A stretch of 30,529 bases of DNA from JAHEFT01 sp964443145. Its GTDB lineage: Bacteria; Pseudomonadota; Gammaproteobacteria; Xanthomonadales; SZUA-36. Both the position numbers and the translations under genes were made by a program. Numbering within the stretch: position 1 is the first letter of the stretch; every line of letters starts with the position of its first letter. The stretch covers positions 1-30,529 of the forward strand of contig CAYUBS010000020.1 of NCBI GenBank assembly GCA_964443145.1, in the 5' to 3' direction. Shown one piece after another: positions 8,001-15,133 of this stretch. The notes under the pieces are model-generated. The model was given only the letters and a program-made list of their open reading frames with translations. It ran no database searches and was not told where the DNA came from.

Positions 8001-8321
8001 TCAGAAAGGCAGTTTCATACCGGGTGGCAATGGAATGCCAGCCGTCATGTCGGACATGCGATCCTGCGTGGTATTAGCAATTTTGTTGACTGCATCATTG
8101 ATGGCGGCCGTGACGATGTCTTCCAGCATTTCCTGGTCATCGAGCAGGGAAGGGTCGATCTCCACCCGGCGTACCGCGTGTTTGCCGGTCATAGTGACCT
8201 TGGCCATTCCACCACCGGCTTCACCGGTCACTTCCAGATTCGCCAGTTCTTCCTGGGCTTTTTGCATTTCCTGCTGCATTTTCTGGGCCTGTTGCATCAG
8301 GCCTGCGATATTACCTTTCAT
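8001..8321 (-). CDS. ybaB: Nucleoid-associated protein YbaB/EbfC
   Basis: A 106-residue protein starting MKGNIAGLMQQAQKMQQEM, the diagnostic amphipathic N-terminal helix of YbaB/EbfC. The β-sheet core follows, with MAKVTMTGKHAVRRVEIDPSLL and a C-terminal helix that includes DAVNKIANTTQDRM. The protein is a dimeric, sequence-tolerant DNA binder associated with the nucleoid. It sits between dnaX and recR as in most gammaproteobacteria, 32 nt after dnaX and 10 nt before recR, so the three genes are likely one transcript. Confidence 0.97.
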   Translation of the reverse strand: MKGNIAGLMQQAQKMQQEMQKAQEELANLEVTGEAGGGMAKVTMTGKHAVRRVEIDPSLLDDQEMLEDIVTAAINDAVNKIANTTQDRMSDMTAGIPLPPGMKLPF

Positions 8322-8353
8322 GTCTCGTGTTCATCCTGGGTCGGGTTAAAGGG

Positions 8354-10024
8354 TTACTGCAGTGGTTGTATTGAGTCTTCGACCAGTTTCGCGCCCATTT
8401 GTTCTTTCAATGACTTAATGGTCGGGTCATCGTTAATGGCTTTTTCGGCTTCGCTCATGCTGTCGTGAACCTTTTGTTGCTCAATCGCCGCAGCCGTATG
8501 AAGGGCCGGGTTTTTCTCATCAACCAGCCGAACGTTCACCGTGTGTCCTACCTGCTCACTGATCGCCTGGCTGAGCCGGCTGATGCAGGTGTCTGAGCCG
8601 AGGAACCGCAATGAAGAATCGATCGCGAAATCCCATTGATCGTCCGAGCGGGATTTTAGCTGCACGTTACGGGCCAGCTCACGCGCTTGCCCGGACAGGT
8701 TCAGGCTGTTTGCCAGCGCCAGCCAGTCGGAGCCGCCAGTTGGAGCCGCTTCCGGAGTGGTAGGCGCAGCCTCGGGCGCAGTTGGCGCAGCCTCAGGAGC
8801 AGCCGGCTGGGCCTGCTGCGGTTCCGGCGTGGCGGGGGGCCTGGCAACGCTTACTGGTGGAGCTGGGGGCCTGGGCGCAGCGGAAGCGGGCTGCGATGCG
8901 GCCTTTGGTGCCGGGCTCGAAGTGTTGCCGGCATCTGCCGTGGCTGGCCGGAAGGCGAGCATTCGCAAAAGGGTCATTTCAAGCCCGGTGCGCGGGTCCG
9001 GGGCCAGCCCGAGTTCCGCGCGGCCTTTGATCGCAATCTGGTAAAACAGCTGTGCGTCCTCGGCCGTTAGCTGCTCTGCCAGTGTTTCTATGGCGTCCCA
9101 GTCACTGCGCTCGGGGTCGCGATAGCCGGGCACGCATTGCACCAGCGTAACGCGGTGCAGGACTTCGGCCAGGTTGAGCAGGACGGTTTCAAGGTCGCGG
9201 GACTGGGAAACCAGTTCTTCGACAATACCCAGCAGGCTGGGGGCATCCGCCGAAGCCAACGCCTGGATCATCGAAGAGACGTGCTCGTGATCAACCAAAC
9301 CGAGCATTTTTTCAAGGTCGCTCATGACCAGCTTGCCGCCGCCAAAAGCGATGGCCTGGTCGAGCAGGCTGAGTCCGTCACGCATACTTCCATCGGCAGC
9401 ACGCGAGAGAACGGTCAGGGCTTCGGCCTCAGCTTCTATGTTTTCAGTCGCTACCAGAGTCTTGAGGTAGGCGCCTATCTGGTCGGGCAACAGGCGCCGC
9501 AGATTGAATCTGAGACAGCGCGACAGAATAGTCACCGGTATTTTTTGCGGGTCGGTAGTTGCCAGTACAAATTTCACATGCGGCGGTGGTTCTTCCAGCG
9601 TCTTCAACAAGGCGTTGAAGCTACTGGTGGACAGCATGTGCACCTCATCGATGATGTACACCTTGTAACGACCGCGGGTAGGGGTGTACTGGACTGAGTC
9701 CAATAATTCACGGGTATCGTCAACGCCGGTACGTGAGGCGGCATCGATTTCAATCATATCGATGAAACGGCCTTCGTCCAGGTCCGTGCAGCTGCTGCAT
9801 TCACCGCAGGGTGTTGAACTGACGCCGGTTTCGCAATTCAGGCACTTTGCCAGAATACGTGCAATGGTCGTTTTGCCGACACCACGGGTGCCGGTGAAAA
9901 GGAAGGCATGGTGCAGGCGATCCTGATCCAGCCCATTGATCAGGGCCTGGGTGACATGTTCCTGCCCAACCAGTTCCCGGAATGTTTTCGGGCGCCATTT
10001 GCGCGCCAGCACCTGGTAGCTCAT
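8354..10024 (-). CDS. dnaX: DNA polymerase III subunit tau (clamp loader)
   Basis: A 556-residue clamp-loader ATPase. I start it at MSYQVLARKWRPKTF (10024); the upstream frame to 10135 is Arg/Pro-rich and overlaps hairpin repeats, so it is unlikely to be coded. Domain I–II has Walker A GTRGVGKT, a zinc cluster (C-x8-C-x2-C-x2-C: CLNCETGVSSTPCGECSSC), DEVHMLS and the sensor region. Domain III runs to about residue 360. A Pro/Ala linker carries three APEAAPT-type heptads (DNA near 8745–8805), and the C-terminal ~125 residues are the τ-specific α-binding part. It is shorter than E. coli τ (643). I saw no canonical A-AAA-AAG slippery site in phase, so a separate γ form by frameshift is not supported here. 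Confidence 0.97.
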   Translation of the reverse strand: MSYQVLARKWRPKTFRELVGQEHVTQALINGLDQDRLHHAFLFTGTRGVGKTTIARILAKCLNCETGVSSTPCGECSSCTDLDEGRFIDMIEIDAASRTGVDDTRELLDSVQYTPTRGRYKVYIIDEVHMLSTSSFNALLKTLEEPPPHVKFVLATTDPQKIPVTILSRCLRFNLRRLLPDQIGAYLKTLVATENIEAEAEALTVLSRAADGSMRDGLSLLDQAIAFGGGKLVMSDLEKMLGLVDHEHVSSMIQALASADAPSLLGIVEELVSQSRDLETVLLNLAEVLHRVTLVQCVPGYRDPERSDWDAIETLAEQLTAEDAQLFYQIAIKGRAELGLAPDPRTGLEMTLLRMLAFRPATADAGNTSSPAPKAASQPASAAPRPPAPPVSVARPPATPEPQQAQPAAPEAAPTAPEAAPTTPEAAPTGGSDWLALANSLNLSGQARELARNVQLKSRSDDQWDFAIDSSLRFLGSDTCISRLSQAISEQVGHTVNVRLVDEKNPALHTAAAIEQQKVHDSMSEAEKAINDDPTIKSLKEQMGAKLVEDSIQPLQ

Positions 10025-10253
10025 CAATTGTGTCTCGTTTCCCTGCTCCCGCAACTTTGTTGCGGAAGGCGGCTGCACGCGCCACGGCATTCCGCAAGCG
10101 CTTCTTCGCCTTCGGCGAAACCGCACTTGCTGCATTGCCTGCGCTCAACGGCACTGGTTAATAGAGCAACACAATTCCGGTTGGTGAAGCAGATGTAGAT
10201 TGGGGAGATGGAAATCATTGGGCTCACACTATAACAAACTGGGAGCGGAAGAT
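10025..10253 (-). other. dnaX leader region with hairpin repeats
   Basis: This 229-bp stretch between ffs and dnaX has no convincing gene. It holds several inverted repeats. CCGCAAC/GTTGCGG lies at 10049–10065, and TTGCGGAA (10060–10067) can pair with TTCCGCAA (10090–10097). The first two share the TTGCGG strand and so cannot both form. TTCGCC/GGCGAA lies at 10105–10119. The last hairpin and its flanks match part of the repeats in front of tRNA-Pro at the end of the window. A TATAGT sequence (complement of 10228–10233) could be a −10 box without a clear −35. Confidence 0.5.
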
Positions 10254-10368
10254 GGTGGCGACCCCCGCCCGCCACACCCCGGCGCCCGAATCCATTGTTG
10301 CCGCTGCTCCCTTCCGGGCCTGACGGGGTTCACAACTTATCGTCGCGGGGGGACCAGCGAGGGCCACC
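10254..10368 (-). ncRNA. ffs: 4.5S / bacterial SRP RNA
   Basis: Read on the minus strand, the sequence carries the universal SRP domain IV motif GTCAGGCCCGGAAGGGAGCA (complement around 10305–10324): the asymmetric loop and GGAA tetraloop bound by Ffh. The ends pair as GGTGGC at the 5' end (10363–10368) with GCCACC at the 3' end (10254–10259), giving a ~115-nt hairpin, the standard size of proteobacterial 4.5S RNA. Ends are set from this pairing and may be off by a few bases. Location just upstream of dnaX is usual in gammaproteobacteria. Confidence 0.95.
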
Positions 10369-10398
10369 CTTGTAGTCCCCAACTAAGTGGGGAATGGC

Positions 10399-10427
10399 AT
10401 TGTGCCGGAACGGTGATATCTGTTCAA
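10399..10427 (-). promoter_or_regulatory. Candidate σ70 promoter for ffs
   Basis: On the minus strand TTGAAC (10422–10427) and CACAAT (10399–10404) are separated by exactly 17 bp. The expected start would be near 10392, leaving a short precursor leader of about 24 nt. That leader contains a CCCCA/TGGGG hairpin and would be trimmed to the mature 5' end near 10368. Confidence 0.5.
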
Positions 10428-10568
10428 GGCTCATTTTTCCTACACGGCCCCGGGCAGATTTTGGCTGTGGCCGGGTGGGCTGTTTCACTAAGCTTAATCA
10501 TGCTCTTTCACGAAAACCAGCGCAATCAAATTTGCGCTTCCTAAACTCCAATACAGAGGAACCATGAA

Positions 10569-10850
10569 ATGAAAATTTTACTTATTTTACTTGCGGCGGG
10601 AATGCTTTCTCTCTCTGCCTGGGCGGCGACCCCCGTCAATGTGAATACAGCCTCTGCCGAGCAGATTTCAGAAAGTCTCAAGGGCATAGGTCTAAGTAAA
10701 GCTGAACTGATTGTTGCCTACCGCGAAGCAAACGGTAGTTTTGGGCACGTCGATGAGTTGGTCAAGGTCAAGGGTGTCGGCATCAAAACGGTCGACAGCA
10801 ATCGCGGCATGATTCTGCTTCAGGATGAAAACGCATCCACGAAAAACTGA
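10569..10850 (+). CDS. ComEA-like helix-hairpin-helix DNA-binding protein
   Basis: A 93-residue exported protein: signal peptide MKILLILLAAGMLSLSAWA (1–19), then a ComEA-type (HhH)2 domain. VNVNTASAEQISESLKGIG is the signature first hairpin, and FGHVDELVKVKGVGIKTV is the second. ComEA proteins bind incoming dsDNA in the periplasm during natural transformation; short single-domain forms like this are common in gammaproteobacteria. AGAGGA lies 8 nt upstream of the chosen ATG. An earlier ATG at 10564 has only 3-nt spacing and stops after two codons. A GCGCAA/TTGCGC hairpin (10520–10537) precedes the gene, and a strong terminator follows. Function in uptake is inferred from the family; no other competence gene is in the window. 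Confidence 0.88.
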   Translation: MKILLILLAAGMLSLSAWAATPVNVNTASAEQISESLKGIGLSKAELIVAYREANGSFGHVDELVKVKGVGIKTVDSNRGMILLQDENASTKN

Positions 10851-10870
10851 CAATTTTATCCCTGCCTTTG

Positions 10871-10900
10871 TCCGGGCAGATTGTCTGCCCGGATCATTTT
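10871..10900 (+). terminator. Intrinsic terminator after the ComEA-like gene
   Basis: TCCGGGCAGA (10871–10880) and TCTGCCCGGA (10884–10893) form a perfect 10-bp GC-rich stem with a 3-nt loop, followed by TCATTTT. It lies 20 nt after the ComEA-like stop codon. Confidence 0.75.
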
Positions 10901-10981
10901 CAGATGGTCTCTCATGTTTTGAGAACGTCGCGTAGTTCAATAGGCTCACAGAAGAAATTCAGAACAGACCAGGAGAGAATG

Positions 10982-11209
10982 ATGAAAGCAAACCAGGACT
11001 TGATTGGCAAGACCATCACCGGCGTGGTTGCCGTTACGCAACCGGATGATGGCATGCGTGAAATATGGATGTTGCAGTTTTCGGACGGCTCACACGTGGA
11101 ATTCGTTTCTCCGGTGGCCCGGCGCCGTTTGAGACGTGTTTCAGGCAGGCGAAAAGCGGTTATTTCCAGGCCAGCCAATGATCTTCAGATGGCTTTGAAC
11201 GTCGCCTGA
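10982..11209 (+). CDS. Small hypothetical protein, 75 residues
   Basis: This protein is not one I recognise. AGGAG at 10971–10975 sits 6 nt before the ATG at 10982 (an in-frame ATG at 10979 is too close), so translation is likely. The protein begins MKANQDLIGKTITGVVAVTQ, contains a β-rich centre (EIWMLQFSDGSHVEFVSPVA) and then a strongly basic stretch (RRRLRRVSGRRKAV) before a short tail. The basic patch and small size would suit nucleic-acid binding, but there is no diagnostic motif. It starts about 80 nt after a terminator, so it has its own promoter, and it ends at the edge of the DnaA-box region. Confidence 0.6.
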   Translation: MKANQDLIGKTITGVVAVTQPDDGMREIWMLQFSDGSHVEFVSPVARRRLRRVSGRRKAVISRPANDLQMALNVA

Positions 11210-11213
11210 AAAC

Positions 11214-11517
11214 TTATCCACAAAACCTGTGGATAACCCTGTGAAGAAACGTTCAGGGTGAAAGATGACGTACGAATTGTTAGAGATTGGTTAAAAAGTA
11301 ACCACTTTGAATACGCATATATAAAACAATGACTTACGAGCCTGTTCATCTGCGACTCGGATAATTTTGGTTGAAATTTTGGTGTCACACTGACAATCAG
11401 GCACTTGTGTATAAATAATTCGAAATGAATCGAGGAAGTCGCCGTAACTCGTTGAAAAAATATTTTTTTGGCAAATTAAATCATGCCTGTTTACACACCA
11501 ATAGGCGCTGTGGATAA
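11214..11517. other. AT-rich gene-free region with four consensus DnaA boxes (candidate origin or DnaA-titration site)
   Basis: The 320 bp between 11209 and 11529 hold no gene and lie between two converging coding regions. Four exact matches to TTATNCACA are present: TTATCCACA at 11214–11222, its complement TGTGGATAA at 11228–11236, TGTGTATAA at 11406–11414 and TGTGGATAA at 11509–11517. The first two form a 9-bp inverted repeat with a 5-nt loop. The stretch 11451–11485 is almost entirely A/T and could unwind. 11445–11457 is one base from the IHF consensus. Chromosomal origins of this class usually lie beside dnaA or mnmG, neither seen here, so a DnaA-titration or secondary site is an equal possibility. 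Confidence 0.5.
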
Positions 11518-11528
11518 AAGCGACTCAA

Positions 11529-12986
11529 TTACAGCACTGATATACCGGATTCAATGACCCACGAGTCAAGCTGATCAAGAATTCGCAGTGCCTGTGGCTC
11601 ATCTTTTCTCTGTTCACGAAGCTCACGTGTGGCCACCTTGAAATCACGCAGCGTAAAGTATGCCGGGTCCTGTGTATCAACCAGCCTGGCCTTCCGGTCC
11701 CTGTCCCAGAGTCGTGCCTCTTCCATGCTCAGAGTGTCCGGGTAATTGCGGGCCCGGAAGCGGAACAGCATCAATTGCAGACGCTTGTCCTGGAACGACC
11801 ATAAGTGACTGCCAAGTTGAGCCGCAGGCACCACCAGTACCTTGTTCATCAGATGGCGGTCCGCCGATGAGAAGAACCCTCCGCTGTAAAGCATCCGGTC
11901 CGGATCAGAACTGTCTTCGTAGGTGTTCCCCGGATTGGAAAACACATCGATAACTTTGTTACGTATGGTATCCAGTGAGGCCAGTATGAGTTGAGCATGT
12001 TGTTTGCACTGCTCAACGTCCATCCCAATGCGGTCTGTATCAACCCCCTGTAGTGTGCCAAGTGGAGCGAGCATGGGGACGTGATTGCCATGGATGGTTT
12101 TCAACGGTAGACGCTGAATATCTTCCGGCATGTCCTCTGCGGGGGTGAAAACAAGGTCGTGAATAACCTCGGCGGATTCTGTGATCAGTGGCGTCGGGTC
12201 AGCCGACAGGTCGAATGCAACCACCGACTTTGGCCGGTCCGGAACAACGGCAATCGGCAGCACCATGGCCGTGCATCCGCGAGTGGCCGGAATTCGGGAC
12301 GAGGTATGAAGCAGGGGGGAGGGCTGGACTGTATCCAGCAATTTCGATACGTGTTGGTAGTCGCGCATCTGCAACGCCCATTGAAATAGCTTGGGCTGTT
12401 CAATCTTGATTCGACGTGCCAGGCCGATGGTTGCCCGTACATCGGAGAGTGCATCGTGAGCACCTTCGTGGGCTATGTGATTGGCTGTGGTGAGGTCTCC
12501 CAGCCTGAAGCTGGGCTTACCCGGTTCGTGCATAGGCCATTCAATCCCGTCCGGGCGAAGTGCATAACAGACCCGCGCGAGATCGATCAGGTCCCAGCGT
12601 GAATTACCGTTTCTATACTCCCGTTCATACGGGTCACGCAGGTTTCGGTACAGCAGGTTTCGAGTAATAACGTCATCGAAACGAATGCTGTTGTAGCCGG
12701 CAGTACAAGTGCCGTGCCGGGACATTTCATCCAGCACTTTCTGTGCGAATTCGGTTTCGTTCAGGCCCCTGGATTTTGCTTCCTGCGGTGTTATTCCGGT
12801 AATCAGACTGGCCATGGGGTGCGGCAGCACATCGTTGGAAGGTGAGCAGTACCACATCACCGGTTCACCCACGGGGTTCAACTCAGTGTCGGTTCGCAAC
12901 GCGGCGAACTGTGCCGGCCGGTCCGCCATCGGGTTTGCGCCGAAAGTTTCGTAGTCGTGCCACAGGAATGAATCAATGGGCTTCAC
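11529..12986 (-). CDS. sbcB: Exodeoxyribonuclease I
   Basis: A 485-residue 3'→5' single-strand DNA exonuclease of the DnaQ superfamily. DEDDh residues are visible: D and E in LWHDYETFGANP (about 8–18), D in NSIRFDDVITRN, and H/D in AHEGAHDALSDVRAT. The SH3-like and helical ExoI C-terminal domains follow, with the family motif LMLFRFRARNYPDTL near residue 420. I chose the GTG at 12986: it gives the standard MKPIDSFLWHDYETFG start and has AGGGGA six bases upstream. Its start overlaps the stop of the upstream kinase gene as GTGA, so translation is coupled. SbcB acts in mismatch repair and recombination end-processing. Confidence 0.97.
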   Translation of the reverse strand: MKPIDSFLWHDYETFGANPMADRPAQFAALRTDTELNPVGEPVMWYCSPSNDVLPHPMASLITGITPQEAKSRGLNETEFAQKVLDEMSRHGTCTAGYNSIRFDDVITRNLLYRNLRDPYEREYRNGNSRWDLIDLARVCYALRPDGIEWPMHEPGKPSFRLGDLTTANHIAHEGAHDALSDVRATIGLARRIKIEQPKLFQWALQMRDYQHVSKLLDTVQPSPLLHTSSRIPATRGCTAMVLPIAVVPDRPKSVVAFDLSADPTPLITESAEVIHDLVFTPAEDMPEDIQRLPLKTIHGNHVPMLAPLGTLQGVDTDRIGMDVEQCKQHAQLILASLDTIRNKVIDVFSNPGNTYEDSSDPDRMLYSGGFFSSADRHLMNKVLVVPAAQLGSHLWSFQDKRLQLMLFRFRARNYPDTLSMEEARLWDRDRKARLVDTQDPAYFTLRDFKVATRELREQRKDEPQALRILDQLDSWVIESGISVL

Positions 12987-13822
12987 GCTGTTTCCCCTAT
13001 TTTGTTTGCCAGGCTGATGTGATGGTCGTGGTCGGCTTCGAGCACCAGGTTCGCCCACCCGGTGCAACTATCCTGCATGTGGTTGACGATTCTTTCAAAG
13101 CTGCCAAGAAATTTTTCGACCTCAGACCGGCTCTCCAGATTTCTGTTGTCCAGTTCCCGTTCCTGTTGCCAGCGCCAGTCGATGACACAGTTCCAGTCGG
13201 GTACGCGAATGTACCATAACTGGTCGAGCCGGCAATCGAGAGCGGTATGGAGTTGCCGCCAATGCTGCAGAACCTGGCGGCGCCAGTTACCGTCGGCATC
13301 ATGGAAACGCTCCAATTCATTGACCGGCTCCACGAGTGCTGCCTCATTTTGCGGCGGTACACCGATGCACCATCCTTCCAACACCACAAGTTGTGGTTGC
13401 GTTTCCAGTGGGCACCAGCGTTCTGACGCTGCCCGGTCATCGATTGATTTGTCGAACACTGGTAGTGACAGGCCGTCGGATTGACCGCTCTTGATTTGGT
13501 CAAGGTCGGAAAGCAGGCGGTTTATATCATGGCTGCCGGGAACGCCGCGTTGCCGGAACAGGGGGTGGATGGTTGAGGCCATTTGTTGCCGTTGCGAACG
13601 ACCCAGGTAGTAATCGTCAAGGCTTAACAAGCAGGCCGCTGTGCCGCTTCGGTTGGCGTGAGCAACCAGTGCCCCGGCGAGGGTCGATTTCCCGCTGCCG
13701 GGCGGGCCTGAAAGCCCCAACACGCTTATACGGTCTGTATTGATGCGTTCAAGTAACCCGCGGAACAGGGGCTCCAGGGCAGGGGGTGCTGAATTATGCT
13801 CTTGGACTGGGGCACCGGACAT
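12983..13822 (-). CDS. P-loop kinase, D-glycerate 3-kinase (GLYK)-like
   Basis: A 279-residue P-loop kinase. The Walker A is LSGPPGSGKSTLAGAL (about 38–53). The lid/substrate region has LLSLDDYYLGRSQRQ and PLFRQRGVPGSHDI, followed by LPVFDKSIDDRA and VVLEGWCIGVPP. These match the GLYK/YggC-like kinases related to uridine and pantothenate kinases; GLYK makes 3-phosphoglycerate from glycerate. Substrate here is inferred from motifs only. The gene overlaps sbcB by 4 bp and is transcribed first. It diverges from tesB across a 66-bp gap that must hold both promoters. Confidence 0.8.
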   Translation of the reverse strand: MSGAPVQEHNSAPPALEPLFRGLLERINTDRISVLGLSGPPGSGKSTLAGALVAHANRSGTAACLLSLDDYYLGRSQRQQMASTIHPLFRQRGVPGSHDINRLLSDLDQIKSGQSDGLSLPVFDKSIDDRAASERWCPLETQPQLVVLEGWCIGVPPQNEAALVEPVNELERFHDADGNWRRQVLQHWRQLHTALDCRLDQLWYIRVPDWNCVIDWRWQQERELDNRNLESRSEVEKFLGSFERIVNHMQDSCTGWANLVLEADHDHHISLANKIGETA

Positions 13823-13888
13823 GCCAACATATTAACTAATTTTCAGCCGGTACAAACAGATCGGCACAGAGCAGGAACGTAATCAACG

Positions 13889-14764
13889 ATGACCCGACAA
13901 ACTGAAGCCTTTGATGAACTGCTTCGGCTGATGCAGCTGGAGCAATTAGAAGACAACCTGTTCCGGGGGGTCAGCCGGGACATCGGAACCGAACGCGTAT
14001 TCGGTGGCCAGGTTCTGGCCCAGGCGCTGCAGGCGGCGAGCCATACCGTAGAAGGACGCCAGGCCAATTCACTGCATGCCTATTTCCTGCGTGCCGGTGA
14101 CTATAAAGCACCCATTGTCTACGACGTGGATCGCAGTCGTGACGGCCGCAGCTTCAGCTCACGCCGGGTGGTGGCGATCCAGCATGGACGCCCCATCTTC
14201 ACGCTGGCGGCTTCATTCCAGGTGGAGGAATCGGGGCTGGAGCACCAATTTGAGATGCCCCGGGTACCGCCACCGGAAGAGTTGGAACCGCTCGCCCTGT
14301 TGCCGCGCGAGGAATTCGACCACATGCCCAAGAGTATGCAGCGCTGGCTGGACCGTTTCGGTCCCTTCGAATTTCGCGCTGTCAGGGGCTCAGACCCCGA
14401 TGATTGTGAGCCCCAGCCGCCTTACAAGGAGCTCTGGTTCAAGCTCCATGGTCCCCTGGACGACGATCCCAGCCTGCATCGTGCACTGCTGGCGTACGTA
14501 TCCGATTTCCACCTGGTTGGAACGGCAACGCTGCCCCATGGCATTTCCTGGGTACACGGCAATCTGATCATTGCCAGCCTTGATCATGCGATGTGGTTCC
14601 ACCGCGAATTCCGGCTGGATGACTGGTTGCTGTATACCTGTGACAGCCCCAGCTCCAGTGGCGGGCGTGGACTCGCGCGGGGCATGATCTATGACCAGCA
14701 GGGCCGCCTGGTGGCGAGTACCGCACAGGAAGGCGTTCTCCGCCTTCGCAAGGAAAAAAAGTAA
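13889..14764 (+). CDS. tesB: Acyl-CoA thioesterase II
   Basis: A 291-residue double-hotdog thioesterase that hydrolyses medium and long acyl-CoA to free acid and CoA. The N-terminal hotdog has GTERVFGGQVLAQALQAA (about 33–50) and LHAYFLRAGDYKAPIVYDV. The C-terminal hotdog carries the catalytic Asp in IIASLDHAMWFHR, then the DSPSSSGGRGLARG segment that replaces the VESTSAS segment of E. coli TesB, and the catalytic Gln in VASTAQEGVLR. Asp and Gln of the triad are clear. The Thr position reads Pro-Ser, a common variant in this family. The start has AGGA about 12 nt upstream, which is weak. The stop lies 33 bp from the convergent glsB-type gene. Confidence 0.95.
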   Translation: MTRQTEAFDELLRLMQLEQLEDNLFRGVSRDIGTERVFGGQVLAQALQAASHTVEGRQANSLHAYFLRAGDYKAPIVYDVDRSRDGRSFSSRRVVAIQHGRPIFTLAASFQVEESGLEHQFEMPRVPPPEELEPLALLPREEFDHMPKSMQRWLDRFGPFEFRAVRGSDPDDCEPQPPYKELWFKLHGPLDDDPSLHRALLAYVSDFHLVGTATLPHGISWVHGNLIIASLDHAMWFHREFRLDDWLLYTCDSPSSSGGRGLARGMIYDQQGRLVASTAQEGVLRLRKEKK

Positions 14765-14776
14765 CAGCAGCAGAAA

Positions 14777-14791
14777 CGGCGGAGGCCGCCG
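14777..14791. terminator. GC hairpin between convergent genes, possible terminator
   Basis: CGGCGG (14777–14782) pairs with CCGCCG (14786–14791) over a 3-nt loop, between the tesB and GlsB-family stop codons. No T-run follows directly (TTTTT only at 14802–14806, inside the opposing gene's end), so termination efficiency is uncertain. Confidence 0.35.
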
Positions 14792-14797
14792 GTGGGT

Positions 14798-15043
14798 CTA
14801 GTTTTTCAGCTTGCTGATTATCCACAACAAGATGACGGCACCAATGGTTGCGGTAATGACAGAACCGATGATACCCGCGCCCAGGCCGGCACCAAACAGT
14901 CCGAATAACCAGCCACCGAGTACGCCACCGATTATGCCGATGACGATGTTCATCAGAATGCCCAGACCCTTACCTTTCATGATCATGCCGGCCAGCCAGC
15001 CGGCAATACCGCCTACGATCAACGACGCGATTAATCCGCCCAT
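14798..15043 (-). CDS. GlsB/YeaQ/YmgE-family membrane protein
   Basis: An 81-residue glycine-rich membrane protein with three predicted spans: LIASLIVGGIAGWLAGMIM, LGILMNIVIGIIGGVLGGWLFGLF, and GIIGSVITATIGAVILLWII. A Lys pair in MKGKGLG follows the first. This is the standard layout of the GlsB/YeaQ (transglycosylase-associated, PF04226) family, linked to general stress but of unknown molecular role. It diverges from the lytic transglycosylase gene at 15134, an association that fits the family's name. The coding strand contains one chance DnaA-box match near 14818. Confidence 0.9.
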   Translation of the reverse strand: MGGLIASLIVGGIAGWLAGMIMKGKGLGILMNIVIGIIGGVLGGWLFGLFGAGLGAGIIGSVITATIGAVILLWIISKLKN

Positions 15044-15133
15044 TTTTTCTCTCCAATGTGAAAAGGATGCCTGAGTCAGTTTAGAATAAGCGGGGCGAAA
15101 GATAAACTCGTCGAAAACTCAGGAGAAGTGTGG

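Noticed and set aside
8354..10024. Programmed −1 frameshift for a γ subunit in dnaX
   Set aside because: A-runs in the gene (for example near 9305–9312 and 8508–8513) are not in the X-XXY-YYZ phase of a strong slippery heptamer and have no clear stimulatory stem at the expected place.
10025..10135. N-terminal extension of DnaX to position 10135
   Set aside because: The extra 37 residues are Arg/Pro-rich and lie over REP-like hairpins; the family begins at MSYQVLARKWRP.
10564..10572. ATGAAATGA two-codon frame before the ComEA-like gene as a regulatory uORF
   Set aside because: Its spacing from AGAGGA is only 3 nt, while the real start at 10569 has 8 nt; a chance overlap is simpler.
14818..14826. 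A fifth TTATCCACA DnaA box
   Set aside because: It is a single site inside the GlsB-family coding sequence and encodes conserved-looking membrane residues; best seen as chance.
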